Below, piece after piece: positions 1 to 8,455 of a DNA stretch of 64,000 bases. Both the position numbers and the translations under genes were made by a program. The notes beneath the pieces are model-generated. The model made no database searches. It was given only the letters and a program-made list of their open reading frames with translations, and was not told the origin of the DNA. The DNA is from Burkholderiaceae bacterium (GTDB lineage Bacteria; Pseudomonadota; Gammaproteobacteria; Burkholderiales; Burkholderiaceae_C): positions 120,737-184,736 of the forward strand of contig JAEUOU010000006.1 in the NCBI GenBank assembly GCA_016790575.1, in the 5' to 3' direction. Numbering within the stretch: the first letter of the stretch is position 1; every line of letters begins with the position of its first letter.

Positions 1-82
1 GCTGGCCGCCCGCTGCGACCGCCGGCTGCGCCTGGTGGCCGGGCGCCTGTCCGAGATTTCCGTCGCAAAGGACTCGCCGTGA
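1..82 (+). CDS. C-terminal end of an ABC transporter ATP-binding protein (partial)
   Basis: Only the last 26 residues are present, reading LAARCDRRLRLVAGRL and then a short tail before TGA. This resembles the extreme C-terminus of LolD/YbbA-type ABC ATPases, where an H-loop segment (THDPALAARC...) is followed by a short 'RLxxGRL' strand. No Walker or signature motif lies inside the window, so the family call rests on this tail alone. The stop overlaps the GTG start of the next gene in a GTGA arrangement, which suggests translational coupling. Confidence 0.45.
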   Translation, partial: LAARCDRRLRLVAGRLSEISVAKDSP

Positions 83-657
83 AGCTGCGTATGGCCGAAA
101 ACTCGCTGTTTGCCATTCTGCTGCGCTCGCCGTGGTGGATCAGTGTCGCGGTGGCGGCTGCGCTGGCGGCGCTGATGGCCGCGCTGCTGCCGTCCGACCT
201 GGCTCCCTGGGGCATGGCGGCGGGCTTGCCGTTTCTGGTGATCGGCGGCATGGCCCTGCGCGCGCAGTGGGGCCGGCCGGGCGAGCGGCAGTTTGCCGCC
301 CTGCGTGACCGGGTCGCGGCCATGCCCTGGCGGACCTTTGCCGGCGCACTGGACGGCGCGTGGCAAGGGCAGGGGGTGACGGTCACCCGGCCGCAGGGAG
401 CCGCCGCCACGGCGGCCGACTTCGTGTTGCGCAAAGGGTCTGCGACGACGCTGGTCAGTGCGCGGCGCTGGAAAGCGGCCAGCGTGGGCATCGAGAGCCT
501 GCGCGAACTGCAGGCCGCGCTGCCCGCAGCCGAAGCCACCGATGCGGCCGTGGTGAGTCTGGGCGAGCTGACGCCGCAGGCCAGGCGGTTCGCGGCCGAG
601 CACGGCATTCGCGTGCTGGGCGCGGCTGAACTGGCGGTCCTGCTGGGCGGGCAGTAA
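79..657 (+). CDS. Membrane-anchored Mrr-like restriction endonuclease fold protein, catalytic motif degraded
   Basis: The protein has 192 residues. Residues about 20-62 form two hydrophobic segments. The C-terminal half (about 100-192) resembles the Mrr_cat domain found in Burkholderiales membrane proteins: D114 sits in DFVLRKG, followed by the strand TTLVSARRWKA and the helix pattern GIESLRELQAAL. In active Mrr-type nucleases the strand carries (Q/E)-x-K, usually as QCKQW. Here the position reads S127-A-R129, so the metal-dependent nuclease site is probably lost. The GTG start overlaps the upstream stop; an in-frame ATG four codons later is an alternative. It lies 34 bp before the two-component regulator, and no link between them is evident. 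Confidence 0.6.
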   Translation: MKLRMAENSLFAILLRSPWWISVAVAAALAALMAALLPSDLAPWGMAAGLPFLVIGGMALRAQWGRPGERQFAALRDRVAAMPWRTFAGALDGAWQGQGVTVTRPQGAAATAADFVLRKGSATTLVSARRWKAASVGIESLRELQAALPAAEATDAAVVSLGELTPQARRFAAEHGIRVLGAAELAVLLGGQ

Positions 658-691
658 CACCGCCCGCCGTGGTGCAGTATGGTGGAACGCG

Positions 692-1360
692 ATGCGCCTG
701 CTGATCATTGAAGACGATCGCACGATCGCCGAGAACCTGTTCGAGTACCTCGAATCACGGGGGCACCGCTGCGACTGGGCCGACGGCATTGGCCTGGCGC
801 GTCGCCTGCTGGAGGCCGAGCCCTTCGACGCCCTGGTGCTGGACCGCAACCTGCCCGACGGGGATGGCCTGAGCCTGGTGCGACGCCTGCGCGCGGCCGG
901 CAACCCGGTGGCGGTGCTGGTGCTGACCGCCCGTGACGGCCTGGAAGACAAATTGCTGGGCTTCGAGTCCGGCGGGGATGACTACCTGGTCAAGCCGTTT
1001 GCGCTGCAGGAGGTCGAAGCGCGCCTGCTCGCGCTGGTCCGCCGCCAGGGCCTGGGCCCGCCGATCGGGCTGCTGCGCTTCGGCGCGCTGGAGTACGACC
1101 CCGAACGCCAGGAGATCCGCCGCGCCGGCCAGACCCTGATCCTGCCGCCCAAGGCGATGCGTCTGCTGGCCCTGATGATGGCGCACCCGGACCGTGTCTT
1201 TTCGCGCCGCGAGCTGGAGCTTGCCGTCTGGGGCCATGAGAACGACACCAGCGACAGCCTGCGCAGCCTGCTGCACACCGTGCGCCGCGCGCTGGGTGAT
1301 TCGCCCGGCGAACGGGTGATCAACGCCCATGGACTCGGTTACCGCCTCGCCCGCGACTGA
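692..1360 (+). CDS. OmpR/PhoB-family response regulator (PmrA/QseB-like)
   Basis: The 222-residue protein has an N-terminal receiver domain with the acidic pair D8/D9, phosphoacceptor D51 in VLDRNLPDG, T79 and K101 in YLVKPF. A C-terminal winged helix of the OmpR type follows (about 125-220, ending RVINAHGLGYRLARD). The next gene is a histidine kinase whose start lies inside this gene, so the two form a cognate pair. Downstream are a phosphoethanolamine transferase and a PAP2 phosphatase, which makes control of lipid A modification the likely role, as for PmrA. Assignment to PmrA rather than QseB is by context only. Confidence 0.88.
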   Translation: MRLLIIEDDRTIAENLFEYLESRGHRCDWADGIGLARRLLEAEPFDALVLDRNLPDGDGLSLVRRLRAAGNPVAVLVLTARDGLEDKLLGFESGGDDYLVKPFALQEVEARLLALVRRQGLGPPIGLLRFGALEYDPERQEIRRAGQTLILPPKAMRLLALMMAHPDRVFSRRELELAVWGHENDTSDSLRSLLHTVRRALGDSPGERVINAHGLGYRLARD

Positions 1361-2654
1361 GGCGCCCCGGCGCCGGTGGTGGCGGCCGCGCTGGCCGTCG
1401 GGCATGCGCTTGCGCATGGCCGTGTCGGTGACGGCCGTGCTGGTGCTGCTGCTGGTGGCGCAAGGGCTGGCACTGGTCGTGTTGTACGAAGACCTGGAAG
1501 ACGAGTTCATCGAAAGCACCCTCAATGCACAGATGAACCACAGCATGGCGCTCACCCGGCAGCTCGGCCGGCTGACCGGCCCGCAGACGCCGCAGATGGA
1601 TCTGTTTCTTGTCCGGCCGGGCGAGCCCCTGCCGCCGGGGCTGGACGCCCGCATGGCGGCTTTGCCGGTCGGCAACCATGAGGTCTTCGACGCCGGCCGC
1701 GAATACCATGTTGCGGTGCGGCAAGTCGATGCCGACCGCTTGGTGCTGCGCTACGACGAATCGGAACACCTGCGCCGCCTGGCGACCGTGGCGACTGCCC
1801 TCCTGCTGGGCACCACGCTGCTGATCGCCCTGGTATTTGTGCTGGTCCATGCGATTGCCGCGCGCCTGACCGGCGGCCTGGAGGATCTGGCGCGGCGGGT
1901 TGCCGACGCGGGCGATACGCGGGCGCTGGCCGACATGCCGCTGGATGGCGAACTGCGCGCCGTGGCGCAGGCGCTCGATACGGCGCGCAGCCGCCAGGCG
2001 GCGGCGCTCGAGCGCGAGCGCCTGTTCAATGCCAACCTGTCGCACGAGTTGCGCACACCACTGGCCGGCATCCGCAGCGACGCCGAAATGCTCAGCGCCG
2101 AACCGGCACTGCCTGAGCGTGCCCGTCGACGCGCCGCGCGCATTGTCTCCGGCACCGACCGGATCACCGAGCTGGCGTCCAGCCTGTTGCTGCTCGCCCG
2201 CGAGGCCAGGCCGGCCACCCGCGAACCGGTGGCACTGCGCGCCTGCGTCGAATCGGTCTGGGCCCGCCTGGCCGACAGCGTGGCGCAGGCGCCGCCGCCG
2301 CTGCAGGTCGAAATCGCCGAAGCGGCCTGGATCGAGACGGACCCGACCCTGCTGGCCTTGCTGGTCCGCAATCTGCTGGAAAACGCCTGGCGCCATGGGG
2401 GCGCCGGTCCGGTCCGTGTGGGCTGGGACGGGGTGACGCTGACCGTGGAAGACGACGGTCCGGGTTTTGGTCCGGGCGATCCGCTGCGCTGGTTTGAACC
2501 CTTTGCCCAAGGCGGCCGCGGTGCCGGCCACGGTCTGGGTCTGGCGCTGGTGCGCCATATCGCGGCCAGTTGCGGCTGGCGCGTGCGGGCCTGGAACCGC
2601 CAGCCTGCCGGCGCCGCCGTCGCCATCGATCTGGTGACACCTGCCCTGCGCTGA
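1329..2654 (+). CDS. Two-component sensor histidine kinase (PmrB/QseC-like)
   Basis: This 441-residue inner-membrane kinase has a first transmembrane segment at about 28-50, a periplasmic stretch of roughly 100 residues and a second transmembrane segment near 155-178. Then come a HAMP-like linker and a DHp domain with H239 in NLSHELRTPLAGIR. The HATPase domain shows the N-box LLVRNLLENAWRHG, then VEDDGPGFG and GHGLGLALVRHI. The chosen ATG overlaps the end of the regulator gene by 32 bp. A later in-frame ATG at 1404 would remove a basic N-terminal tail. The signal it senses cannot be read from the sequence. Partner genes suggest envelope stress or cationic peptides. Confidence 0.85.
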   Translation: MDSVTASPATEAPRRRWWRPRWPSGMRLRMAVSVTAVLVLLLVAQGLALVVLYEDLEDEFIESTLNAQMNHSMALTRQLGRLTGPQTPQMDLFLVRPGEPLPPGLDARMAALPVGNHEVFDAGREYHVAVRQVDADRLVLRYDESEHLRRLATVATALLLGTTLLIALVFVLVHAIAARLTGGLEDLARRVADAGDTRALADMPLDGELRAVAQALDTARSRQAAALERERLFNANLSHELRTPLAGIRSDAEMLSAEPALPERARRRAARIVSGTDRITELASSLLLLAREARPATREPVALRACVESVWARLADSVAQAPPPLQVEIAEAAWIETDPTLLALLVRNLLENAWRHGGAGPVRVGWDGVTLTVEDDGPGFGPGDPLRWFEPFAQGGRGAGHGLGLALVRHIAASCGWRVRAWNRQPAGAAVAIDLVTPALR

Positions 2655-2661
2655 GCGGCGG

Positions 2662-2714
2662 TTTAACAAAAAAGTCACAATCGCCTCACGCGGAGCTCAC
2701 GTCCCGCCACGGAG
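2662..2714 (+). promoter_or_regulatory. AT-rich leader and Shine-Dalgarno before eptA
   Basis: A short AT-rich island (TTTAACAAAAAAGTCACAA) breaks the GC-rich background between the kinase stop and eptA. GGAG at 2711-2714 precedes the GTG start by nine bases. The island could hold a promoter or regulator site that lets eptA respond separately from the two-component genes, but no clear pair of PmrA half-sites was found. Confidence 0.3.
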
Positions 2715-2723
2715 ACTCCGCTC

Positions 2724-4463
2724 GTGCCTTTTTCCCTTCGCCGTCCCGCTCCCTCCTCCTCGTCGTCCTCCTCCCGCCAGCCGCCGCCAGCCGAACCGGC
2801 CGGATGGCTGGTCCGTCTGTGCGCGCACCCGGCAACGCGGCCGGTGCTGTCGACGGAAGTGCTGCTGCTGGTCGTGTGCCTGTATTTCACGCTGTTTTGC
2901 AACATGGCGTTCTGGCGTGCCCTCGTGGCCGGCCGCGAGGGGCTGGGTGCCATGGTGGCCTACGGGCTGCCGCTGGCTGTCGCGCTGACTGCGGTGCAGG
3001 TGCTGCTGCTGGCGCCATGGCTGAACCGCTGGACCACCCGCCCGCTGCTGGCCCTGCTGGTGGTGGTGGCGTCGTCGGCCGCGTACTTCGGCAGTCGTTT
3101 CGGGGTGTATTTCGACCCCAGCATGCTGCGCAATGTGGTGCGAACCGACGTTGCCGAAGCCAGCGAACTGCTGACCGTCCGTTTCGCGCTGCATCTGCTG
3201 GTGTTCGCCGTGCTGCCGCTGGTGCTGATCGCGCGGGTGCGCATTCGGCCGCGCCCGCTGGGCCGGGCGGTGGCGGTGCGCGCGGCGTGGATGCTGGGGT
3301 GTCTGGTGCTGGCGCTGGGGGCGCTGGTGCCGGTGTTCAAGGATTTCGCCAGCCAGATGCGCAACAACAAGGAGATCCGCTACCTGCTGCTGCCTGCCGC
3401 CGTGGTCTGGTCGGCGGGTCGGGTGCTGGTGCAGGACGCGCAGGTGGCGACCGGGCCGCGCCAGGTGATTGCTCCCGACGCCCGGCTGGGTGCGCGTGCC
3501 AGCCAGGCGGGCAAACCGGTGCTGATGGTGGTGGTGGTCGGCGAGACGGCGCGGGCGGCCAACTGGGGCCTGAACCGCGCCCAGGGCTGGCCGCAGGCGC
3601 GCGACACCACACCAGCCCTCGCGGCACGCGGCGATGTGATCAATTTCCCCGACGTGCGCAGCTGCGGCACCAATACCGAGGTGTCGGTGCCGTGCATGTT
3701 CTCGTTGCAAGGGCGGCGCAACTATGACGAGGACGCCATCCGCCGCAGCGAGTCCTTGCTGCATGTGCTGCGCCGGGCCGGCCTGCGGGTGGTGTGGAAC
3801 GACAACCAGTCCGGTTGCAAAGGGGTGTGTGACGGGCTGGAGAGTCTGCAACCCGATGCCGCGCAGTATCCCCAGCTGTGCACCGGCGGTCGCTGCCTGG
3901 ACGGGGCCTTGCTCGACAGCAGCCAGCGCCTGGTCCGCGACGCTTCCGGCAACCTGGTCCTGGTGATGCACCAGCTGGGCAATCACGGCCCCTCGTATTT
4001 CCGCCGCCATCCGCCGCAGTTCCGGCGTTTTGTGCCGACCTGCGAAAACGACGATCTGGCCCGCTGCACCCGTGAGCAGATCGCCAACAGCTATGACAAC
4101 GCGCTGCTGTACACCGACCATGTGCTGGCCCAGACCATCGAATGGCTGGTCCAGCTGCAGTCGCGCTTCGACACCGCGATGATCTATGTCTCCGATCACG
4201 GCGAGTCGCTGGGCGAGCGCGGGCTGTACCTGCATGGCGTGCCCTATGCCATTGCGCCTGACGAACAGACCCGGGTGCCCATGGTGATGTGGTTCTCGCC
4301 CGGTTTTGCCGCCCGCAGCGGGCTCAATACGGAATGCCTGCGCCAGCAGGCCAGCCGTCCGGCCTCGCACGACAACCTGTTCCACACCCTGCTGGGCCTG
4401 CTCGACGTGGAAACCACCGCCCGCGAGCGCAGCCTGGATCTCAGCGCCCCGTGCCGATCGTGA
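2724..4463 (+). CDS. eptA: Phosphoethanolamine--lipid A transferase (EptA/MCR family)
   Basis: The 579-residue protein has a basic, Ser/Pro-rich N-terminus and about five transmembrane helices (about 45-230), then a periplasmic alkaline-phosphatase-fold domain. T275 in VVGETARAANWGLN is the expected phosphoenzyme nucleophile. Further family hallmarks are SCGTNTEVSVPCMFS, QLGNHGPSYFRRHP and the zinc-site motif SDHGESLGERGLYLHG. Several cysteine pairs lie in the periplasmic domain, as in EptA and MCR enzymes. The family moves phosphoethanolamine from phosphatidylethanolamine to lipid A phosphates, lowering negative charge and polymyxin binding. A GTG start is chosen because GGAG is well placed. 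A PAP2 gene follows 4 bp downstream. Confidence 0.9.
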   Translation: MPFSLRRPAPSSSSSSSRQPPPAEPAGWLVRLCAHPATRPVLSTEVLLLVVCLYFTLFCNMAFWRALVAGREGLGAMVAYGLPLAVALTAVQVLLLAPWLNRWTTRPLLALLVVVASSAAYFGSRFGVYFDPSMLRNVVRTDVAEASELLTVRFALHLLVFAVLPLVLIARVRIRPRPLGRAVAVRAAWMLGCLVLALGALVPVFKDFASQMRNNKEIRYLLLPAAVVWSAGRVLVQDAQVATGPRQVIAPDARLGARASQAGKPVLMVVVVGETARAANWGLNRAQGWPQARDTTPALAARGDVINFPDVRSCGTNTEVSVPCMFSLQGRRNYDEDAIRRSESLLHVLRRAGLRVVWNDNQSGCKGVCDGLESLQPDAAQYPQLCTGGRCLDGALLDSSQRLVRDASGNLVLVMHQLGNHGPSYFRRHPPQFRRFVPTCENDDLARCTREQIANSYDNALLYTDHVLAQTIEWLVQLQSRFDTAMIYVSDHGESLGERGLYLHGVPYAIAPDEQTRVPMVMWFSPGFAARSGLNTECLRQQASRPASHDNLFHTLLGLLDVETTARERSLDLSAPCRS

Positions 4464-4467
4464 ACCC

Positions 4468-5229
4468 ATGAGCTCTTTTGCCGCGATGCCCGCCACCGAA
4501 TCCGGTGCCGGCCCCCGCCGTCACCCGACCCGCTGGTGGGTCGCCCAGTGGCTGATGCTGACCTTGACGGCGGCGGTCCTGCTGGTCCTGTTCGAGCTGA
4601 CCGACATCGACCGCCAGCTGACGCAGGTGTTCTACGACCCGGCAGCGCGCGCATTTCCGCTGCGCCAGCACTGGTTTTTCGACGCCGTGCTTCATCGCGG
4701 GGCAAAACAGGCGTCCTACCTGCTGGTGGTGGCCTGTCTGTGGCTGTGCTGGCGCGGCTGGCGCGGGGAGCTGTCCTGGTTGCCTCCGCGCAATGCGCTG
4801 CTGGCTGCCCTGGGCATGCTGCTCATTCCGCTGACCACCACACTGCTCAAGCACGCCACCAACCGCTACTGTCCCTGGGACATCGTCGATTTCGGCGGCT
4901 TTGCGCCGTACAGCGGCCTGCTGCATGCGTTGCCGCCGGGCCTGCGGCCCGGCCAGTGTTTTCCGGCCGGCCATTCGTCGGCCGGCTTCCTGTGGCTGGT
5001 GTGGGCCTTGGCCTTGCGACCGGCGGGCCCGCTGCCCGCGCGGGCCGGATTGGCGGCCGGGGTGGTGGCTGGCCTGGTGCTGGGCCTGGCCCGCATGGCG
5101 CAGGGCGCGCATTTCCTCTCCCACACCGTCTGGACGCTGTGGCTGGCGTGGGTTCTGTGCCTGCTGCTGGCCTGGGCGGTCGGCGCGGACCTGCGCCTGC
5201 CCCGCCCGGTGCCCGCCAAGGCGGTTTGA
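4468..5229 (+). CDS. PAP2-family membrane phosphatase, lipid A/phospholipid phosphatase-like
   Basis: A 253-residue integral membrane protein starting at ATG 4468, four bases after the eptA stop; in-frame sequence further upstream lies within eptA. PAP2 motifs are present in order: K-HATNRYCPWD (motif 1 variant), FPAGHSSAGF (motif 2) and GLARMAQGAHFLSHTVW (motif 3 with R and the catalytic H). About six hydrophobic helices surround them. Its position after eptA suggests dephosphorylation of lipid A, or recycling of a phosphoryl-lipid by-product. Sequence alone does not separate an LpxE-like 1-phosphatase from an undecaprenyl pyrophosphatase. Confidence 0.8.
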   Translation: MSSFAAMPATESGAGPRRHPTRWWVAQWLMLTLTAAVLLVLFELTDIDRQLTQVFYDPAARAFPLRQHWFFDAVLHRGAKQASYLLVVACLWLCWRGWRGELSWLPPRNALLAALGMLLIPLTTTLLKHATNRYCPWDIVDFGGFAPYSGLLHALPPGLRPGQCFPAGHSSAGFLWLVWALALRPAGPLPARAGLAAGVVAGLVLGLARMAQGAHFLSHTVWTLWLAWVLCLLLAWAVGADLRLPRPVPAKAV

Positions 5230-5243
5230 TCAATCCTGAAAAG

Positions 5244-5285
5244 ATAGCGTCAAGCGACCTTTTTTCGCTGGGTATGGGCACAAAA
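5244..5285 (+). repeat. Dispersed intergenic repeat, copy R1
   Basis: The copy starts ATAGCGTCAAGCGACC, followed by a T run and CGCTGGGTATGGGCAC. It lies between the convergent PAP2 and CoA-transferase genes, 14 bases after the PAP2 stop. It is written in the arbitrary forward orientation (ATAGC first, GGGTAT last). Confidence 0.75.
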
Positions 5286-5332
5286 CATGCCAAAACCCGA
5301 TCGGCGGGCCTTCGGCGGCGACCGGGTCGGGC

Positions 5333-6532
5333 TCAGTCGGCGCGGCCTGCGGCCTGCAGCGCGGCAATGGCGTCGTCGCCGTAGCCCAGCTCGCGCAGCA
5401 ATTCGGCCGTGTGCTCGCCCAGTTGGGGCGGCGACCGGCGCACGCCAGGGCGCTCGCCGTCCAGCGTCAGCGGCAACAGCACCGCTTGCGCCGGGCGTCC
5501 GTCGGGCAGGGTGATGGGGGCCAGGCCGCCGGTGGCGTTCAGGTGCGGGTCCTCCAGCAGGTCCTGCGGACGGGTGATCGGCGCGAACGGCAGGCCGTGG
5601 CGCTCGAACACGGCGGCGAGTTCCGCGGCGCTGTGGCCGGCCAGGCGCTCGCGCAGGATCGGCATCATCCATTCGCGGGCGCGCACGCGGTCGTTGTTGG
5701 AACGCAGACGCTCGTCGGCCAGCAGGTCGTCGAAGCCGAACGCCTCGCAGAACAGTTTCCACGCGGTGTCGCTGACCACCGCCAGGAAGATCTGCTCGCC
5801 GTCCCGGACCTGGAACACGTCGTAGACCGCCCAGGCCGAGATGCGCGCCGGCATCGGTGCCGCCGGTTGGCCGGTGACGGTGAACTGCATCATGTGCTGG
5901 GCGACCAGCAGCACGTTGTTCTCGAACAGCGCGCTCTGCACGGCCTGGCCGCGCCCGGTTTTCTCGCGCTGCGCCAGCGCTGCCATCGCGCCGATGGCCC
6001 CGAACATGCCGCCCATGATGTCGTTGACACTGGTGCCGGCGCGCAGTGGGTCGCCGGGACGGCCGGTCATGTAGGCCAGGCCGCCCATCATCTGCACCAC
6101 CTCGTCCAGCGCGGTGCGGTGCTCGTACGGGCCGGGCAGAAAGCCCTTGTGACTGACGTAAATCAGGCGCGGGTTCAGGGCCTTGAGGGTGTCGTAGTCC
6201 AGGCCGAGCTTTTTCATGGTGCCCGGTTTGAAGTTCTCGCTGACGATGTCCGAGGTGGCGATCAGGCGCAGCACCGCCTCCTTGCCTTCGGGCGTCTGCA
6301 GGTCGAGCGCCAGGCTTTTCTTGTTGCGGTTGAACATCGGGAAGAAGCCCGCGCCCGAGCCGATCAGTGCGCGCGTGGCATCACCGTGGCGGCCCTGGCC
6401 GACCGGCTCGACCTTGATGACCTCGGCGCCCAGGTCGGCCAGGACCATGCCGCAGGTCGGGCCCATGACCATGTGGGTGAATTCGACCACCCGGATGCCG
6501 GCGTAGGGCAGATTGGATTCGGGGATGCTCAT
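5333..6532 (-). CDS. Family III CoA-transferase (CaiB/BaiF)
   Basis: The 399-residue protein carries the CaiB/BaiF signature throughout: [31 protein letters not shown] at the N-terminus, [35 protein letters not shown] and the substrate-side [16 protein letters not shown]. The catalytic Asp of the family is expected near residue 167-170 in this last segment. The enzyme should move CoA between acyl donors and a carboxylic acid. It is followed 46 bp downstream on the same strand by an HMG-CoA-lyase-like gene in the reverse reading order (lyase upstream), and an IclR regulator is divergent. This suggests a small organic-acid catabolic operon. The substrate cannot be read from sequence. Confidence 0.85.
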   Translation of the reverse strand: MSIPESNLPYAGIRVVEFTHMVMGPTCGMVLADLGAEVIKVEPVGQGRHGDATRALIGSGAGFFPMFNRNKKSLALDLQTPEGKEAVLRLIATSDIVSENFKPGTMKKLGLDYDTLKALNPRLIYVSHKGFLPGPYEHRTALDEVVQMMGGLAYMTGRPGDPLRAGTSVNDIMGGMFGAIGAMAALAQREKTGRGQAVQSALFENNVLLVAQHMMQFTVTGQPAAPMPARISAWAVYDVFQVRDGEQIFLAVVSDTAWKLFCEAFGFDDLLADERLRSNNDRVRAREWMMPILRERLAGHSAAELAAVFERHGLPFAPITRPQDLLEDPHLNATGGLAPITLPDGRPAQAVLLPLTLDGERPGVRRSPPQLGEHTAELLRELGYGDDAIAALQAAGRAD

Positions 6533-6593
6533 CGGATGAACTCCATGCTTTGCGGCGCGATGCGAGCCTGTTTGGGACGGGCCGGGGCTGCGC

Positions 6594-7547
6594 TCATGCC
6601 GCGGCGTGCCATCCCTTGGGCAGCCCCGCCTCGGGCGTCATGCCGTACAGCGGCTCGCCGGGCAGGCCGGCCTGGAGCGGCGCGCGGGCCGCGATCAGGC
6701 GCTCGATATCCACGCCGGTGCGCACGCCCATGGCCTCGAACAGGAACACCAGGTCTTCGGTGACGACGTTGCCGGACGCGCCGGGCGCATACGGGCAGCC
6801 GCCCAGGCCGCCGAGCGAACTGTCGAAGGTGCGCACACCCACGTCATACGCCGCCAGGCAATTGGCCAGGCCCAGTCCCCGCGTGTTGTGCATATGCGCC
6901 GCACCGGTGCGCTCGCCGATTTCGGCGCGCACCCGGTTGAACAGGCGCCGCACCTGCGCCGGATTGGCCATGCCGGTGGTGTCAGACAGGCCGATTTCTT
7001 CGGCGCCGGCTTCCGCCAGTTCGGCCGCCAGACGAACCACCTCGTCCTCCGGCACCGCGCCCTGCAGCGTGCAGCCGAAAGCGGTGGAGATGCCGGCCTC
7101 GATCCTGACGCCCGGCGCCAGCGCCTCGCGCAGGCGCACGATGGCGCGCACCTCGGCCACCATCTCCTCGCGGGTCTTGCGCACATTGGCCAGTGAATGC
7201 GCGGCGCTCGCCGACACCGGGATGGTGAGCTTGTGCACGCCGGCCGCCAGCGCGGCCTCGGCGCCGCGGAGGTTGGGCACCAGCGCCATGACGGTGACGC
7301 CGGGGTGCGTCAGGGCATGGCGCACCACCTCGGCCGCATCGGCCATCTGCGGCAGCAGGCGAGCCGGCACGAACGAGGCCACCTCGATCTCGCGCAGGCC
7401 GGCGGCCACCAGTGCGTCGATCCAGCGGCACTTGTCGGCCGTGGGCATGGTGACCTTCACGGACTGCAGACCGTCACGCGGGCCGACTTCGCTGATCAGG
7501 ACATCGGGGGACTGCCGGGAGGGTGTTGAGGGACTTGTCTGTTCCAT
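6594..7547 (-). CDS. Hydroxymethylglutaryl-CoA lyase family protein
   Basis: A 317-residue TIM-barrel lyase of the HMGL/DRE-TIM family. It opens with [14 protein letters not shown], carrying the Arg/Asp pair that binds metal and substrate. Later come [29 protein letters not shown] and [20 protein letters not shown], and the C-terminal loop [20 protein letters not shown] contains the catalytic Cys. The ATG at 7547 gives a normal family length; reading further upstream would enter the divergent regulator. It forms an operon with the CaiB-type transferase, so it could cleave HMG-CoA or a related 3-hydroxy-3-methyl- or citramalyl-type CoA ester. Confidence 0.85.
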   Translation of the reverse strand: MEQTSPSTPSRQSPDVLISEVGPRDGLQSVKVTMPTADKCRWIDALVAAGLREIEVASFVPARLLPQMADAAEVVRHALTHPGVTVMALVPNLRGAEAALAAGVHKLTIPVSASAAHSLANVRKTREEMVAEVRAIVRLREALAPGVRIEAGISTAFGCTLQGAVPEDEVVRLAAELAEAGAEEIGLSDTTGMANPAQVRRLFNRVRAEIGERTGAAHMHNTRGLGLANCLAAYDVGVRTFDSSLGGLGGCPYAPGASGNVVTEDLVFLFEAMGVRTGVDIERLIAARAPLQAGLPGEPLYGMTPEAGLPKGWHAAA

Positions 7548-7580
7548 CAGATAGAACGATAATCTGACTATCGGAACGAT
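7541..7580. promoter_or_regulatory. Palindromic operator in the lyase/IclR divergent region
   Basis: GTTC-CATCAGATA-GAAC at 7541-7557 matches its own reverse complement at 14 of the 16 paired positions (GTTC.ATC.GAT.GAAC) and covers the lyase start codon. The heptamer GAACGAT at its right edge recurs 20 bp away (7554-7560 and 7574-7580), two helical turns apart. This fits binding of an IclR-type dimer or tetramer in a divergent promoter region. The binding protein is inferred from the adjacent iclR-family gene. Confidence 0.55.
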
Positions 7581-7636
7581 CATACGGAGCGCCGACCGGG
7601 CTGTCAATCGGTGGCCGGCCGGTGTGTGTTGTACCC

Positions 7637-8371
7637 ATGCCCAAAAAAGCGAACCATCCCTCCGTGGCCGACGAGCAGGCCGCGCCCGGTGGTGCGGCCG
7701 CCGTGGATCGCGCCATCTGCCTGCTGGCCGCCTTTCGCGCCGAGGACAAGGCCTTGTCCGTGACGCAGCTGGCCGAGCGCACCCGCTTGTACAAAAGCAC
7801 GGTATTGCGCCTGGTGGCGTCACTGGCGCATGGCGGGCTGATGCGGCGGACTCCGGACGGGCGCTGGGCGCTGGGGCCGGAGATCGGCCGGCTGGCGGCG
7901 CTGCCGGCGGCGCGCGGCGCGCTCGAAGACCTTGCCTTGCCATTGATGCAGGCGCTGGTGCGCGAAACCGGCGAAAGCGTGGCCCTCCACGTCCGAGACG
8001 GCGCGCAGCGGCGGGTGTTGCTGCGGGTCGATTCCCCCCAGCTGCTGCGCGACCATGTCCGCGCGGGTGACATCCTGCCGCTGGATCGCGGCGCGGGCGG
8101 GCGGGTCCTGCTGGCGTTTTCGGGTGCGACCGGCGAACCCTACGACCACATCCGCCGCCTGGGGCATGCCGTGCTGGCCGGTGACCGGGTGCCCGGACTG
8201 ACGGGTATTTCCGCACCCGTATGGCAGGCCGGTGACCAACTGGCCGGTGCGCTGACGCTGACGGTGCCCGAAACCCGCTTTCGTGAGGCCATGACCGCCG
8301 CCCTGTGCAGCGCAGCACAGCAGCTCAGCCAGTGTCTGGGCGGGCGTCGGATTGCCCCTGAGGTGCTATAG
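7637..8371 (+). CDS. IclR-family transcriptional regulator
   Basis: A 244-residue protein starting at ATG 7637. The N-terminal winged helix (about 17-75) shows AVDRAICLLAAFR, LSVTQLAERTRLYKSTVLRLVASL and RRTPDGRWALGPEI, typical of IclR proteins. The C-terminal effector domain (about 85-240) has VRETGESVALHVRDGAQRRV and DRGAGGRVLLAFSG. It is transcribed away from the lyase/CoA-transferase pair across a palindrome and is probably their regulator, with a CoA ester or free acid as likely inducer. The stop TAG lies five bases before repeat copy R2. Confidence 0.88.
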   Translation: MPKKANHPSVADEQAAPGGAAAVDRAICLLAAFRAEDKALSVTQLAERTRLYKSTVLRLVASLAHGGLMRRTPDGRWALGPEIGRLAALPAARGALEDLALPLMQALVRETGESVALHVRDGAQRRVLLRVDSPQLLRDHVRAGDILPLDRGAGGRVLLAFSGATGEPYDHIRRLGHAVLAGDRVPGLTGISAPVWQAGDQLAGALTLTVPETRFREAMTAALCSAAQQLSQCLGGRRIAPEVL

Positions 8372-8376
8372 ATGCG

Positions 8377-8419
8377 GTAGCAAAAAAGCACCAAAATACG
8401 CTGGGTATTGGCAGTTTTT
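8377..8419 (+). repeat. Dispersed intergenic repeat, copy R2
   Basis: The left half is GTAGCAAAAAAGCACC and the right half ATACGCTGGGTATTGGC, followed by a T run. It sits between the convergent iclR-family gene and the HlyD adaptor gene. The internal T tract seen in other copies is AAAA here. Confidence 0.7.
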
Positions 8420-8455
8420 GCGTGAAATCCGCCGCCCGGGAGGTTTTTGGGCTGT

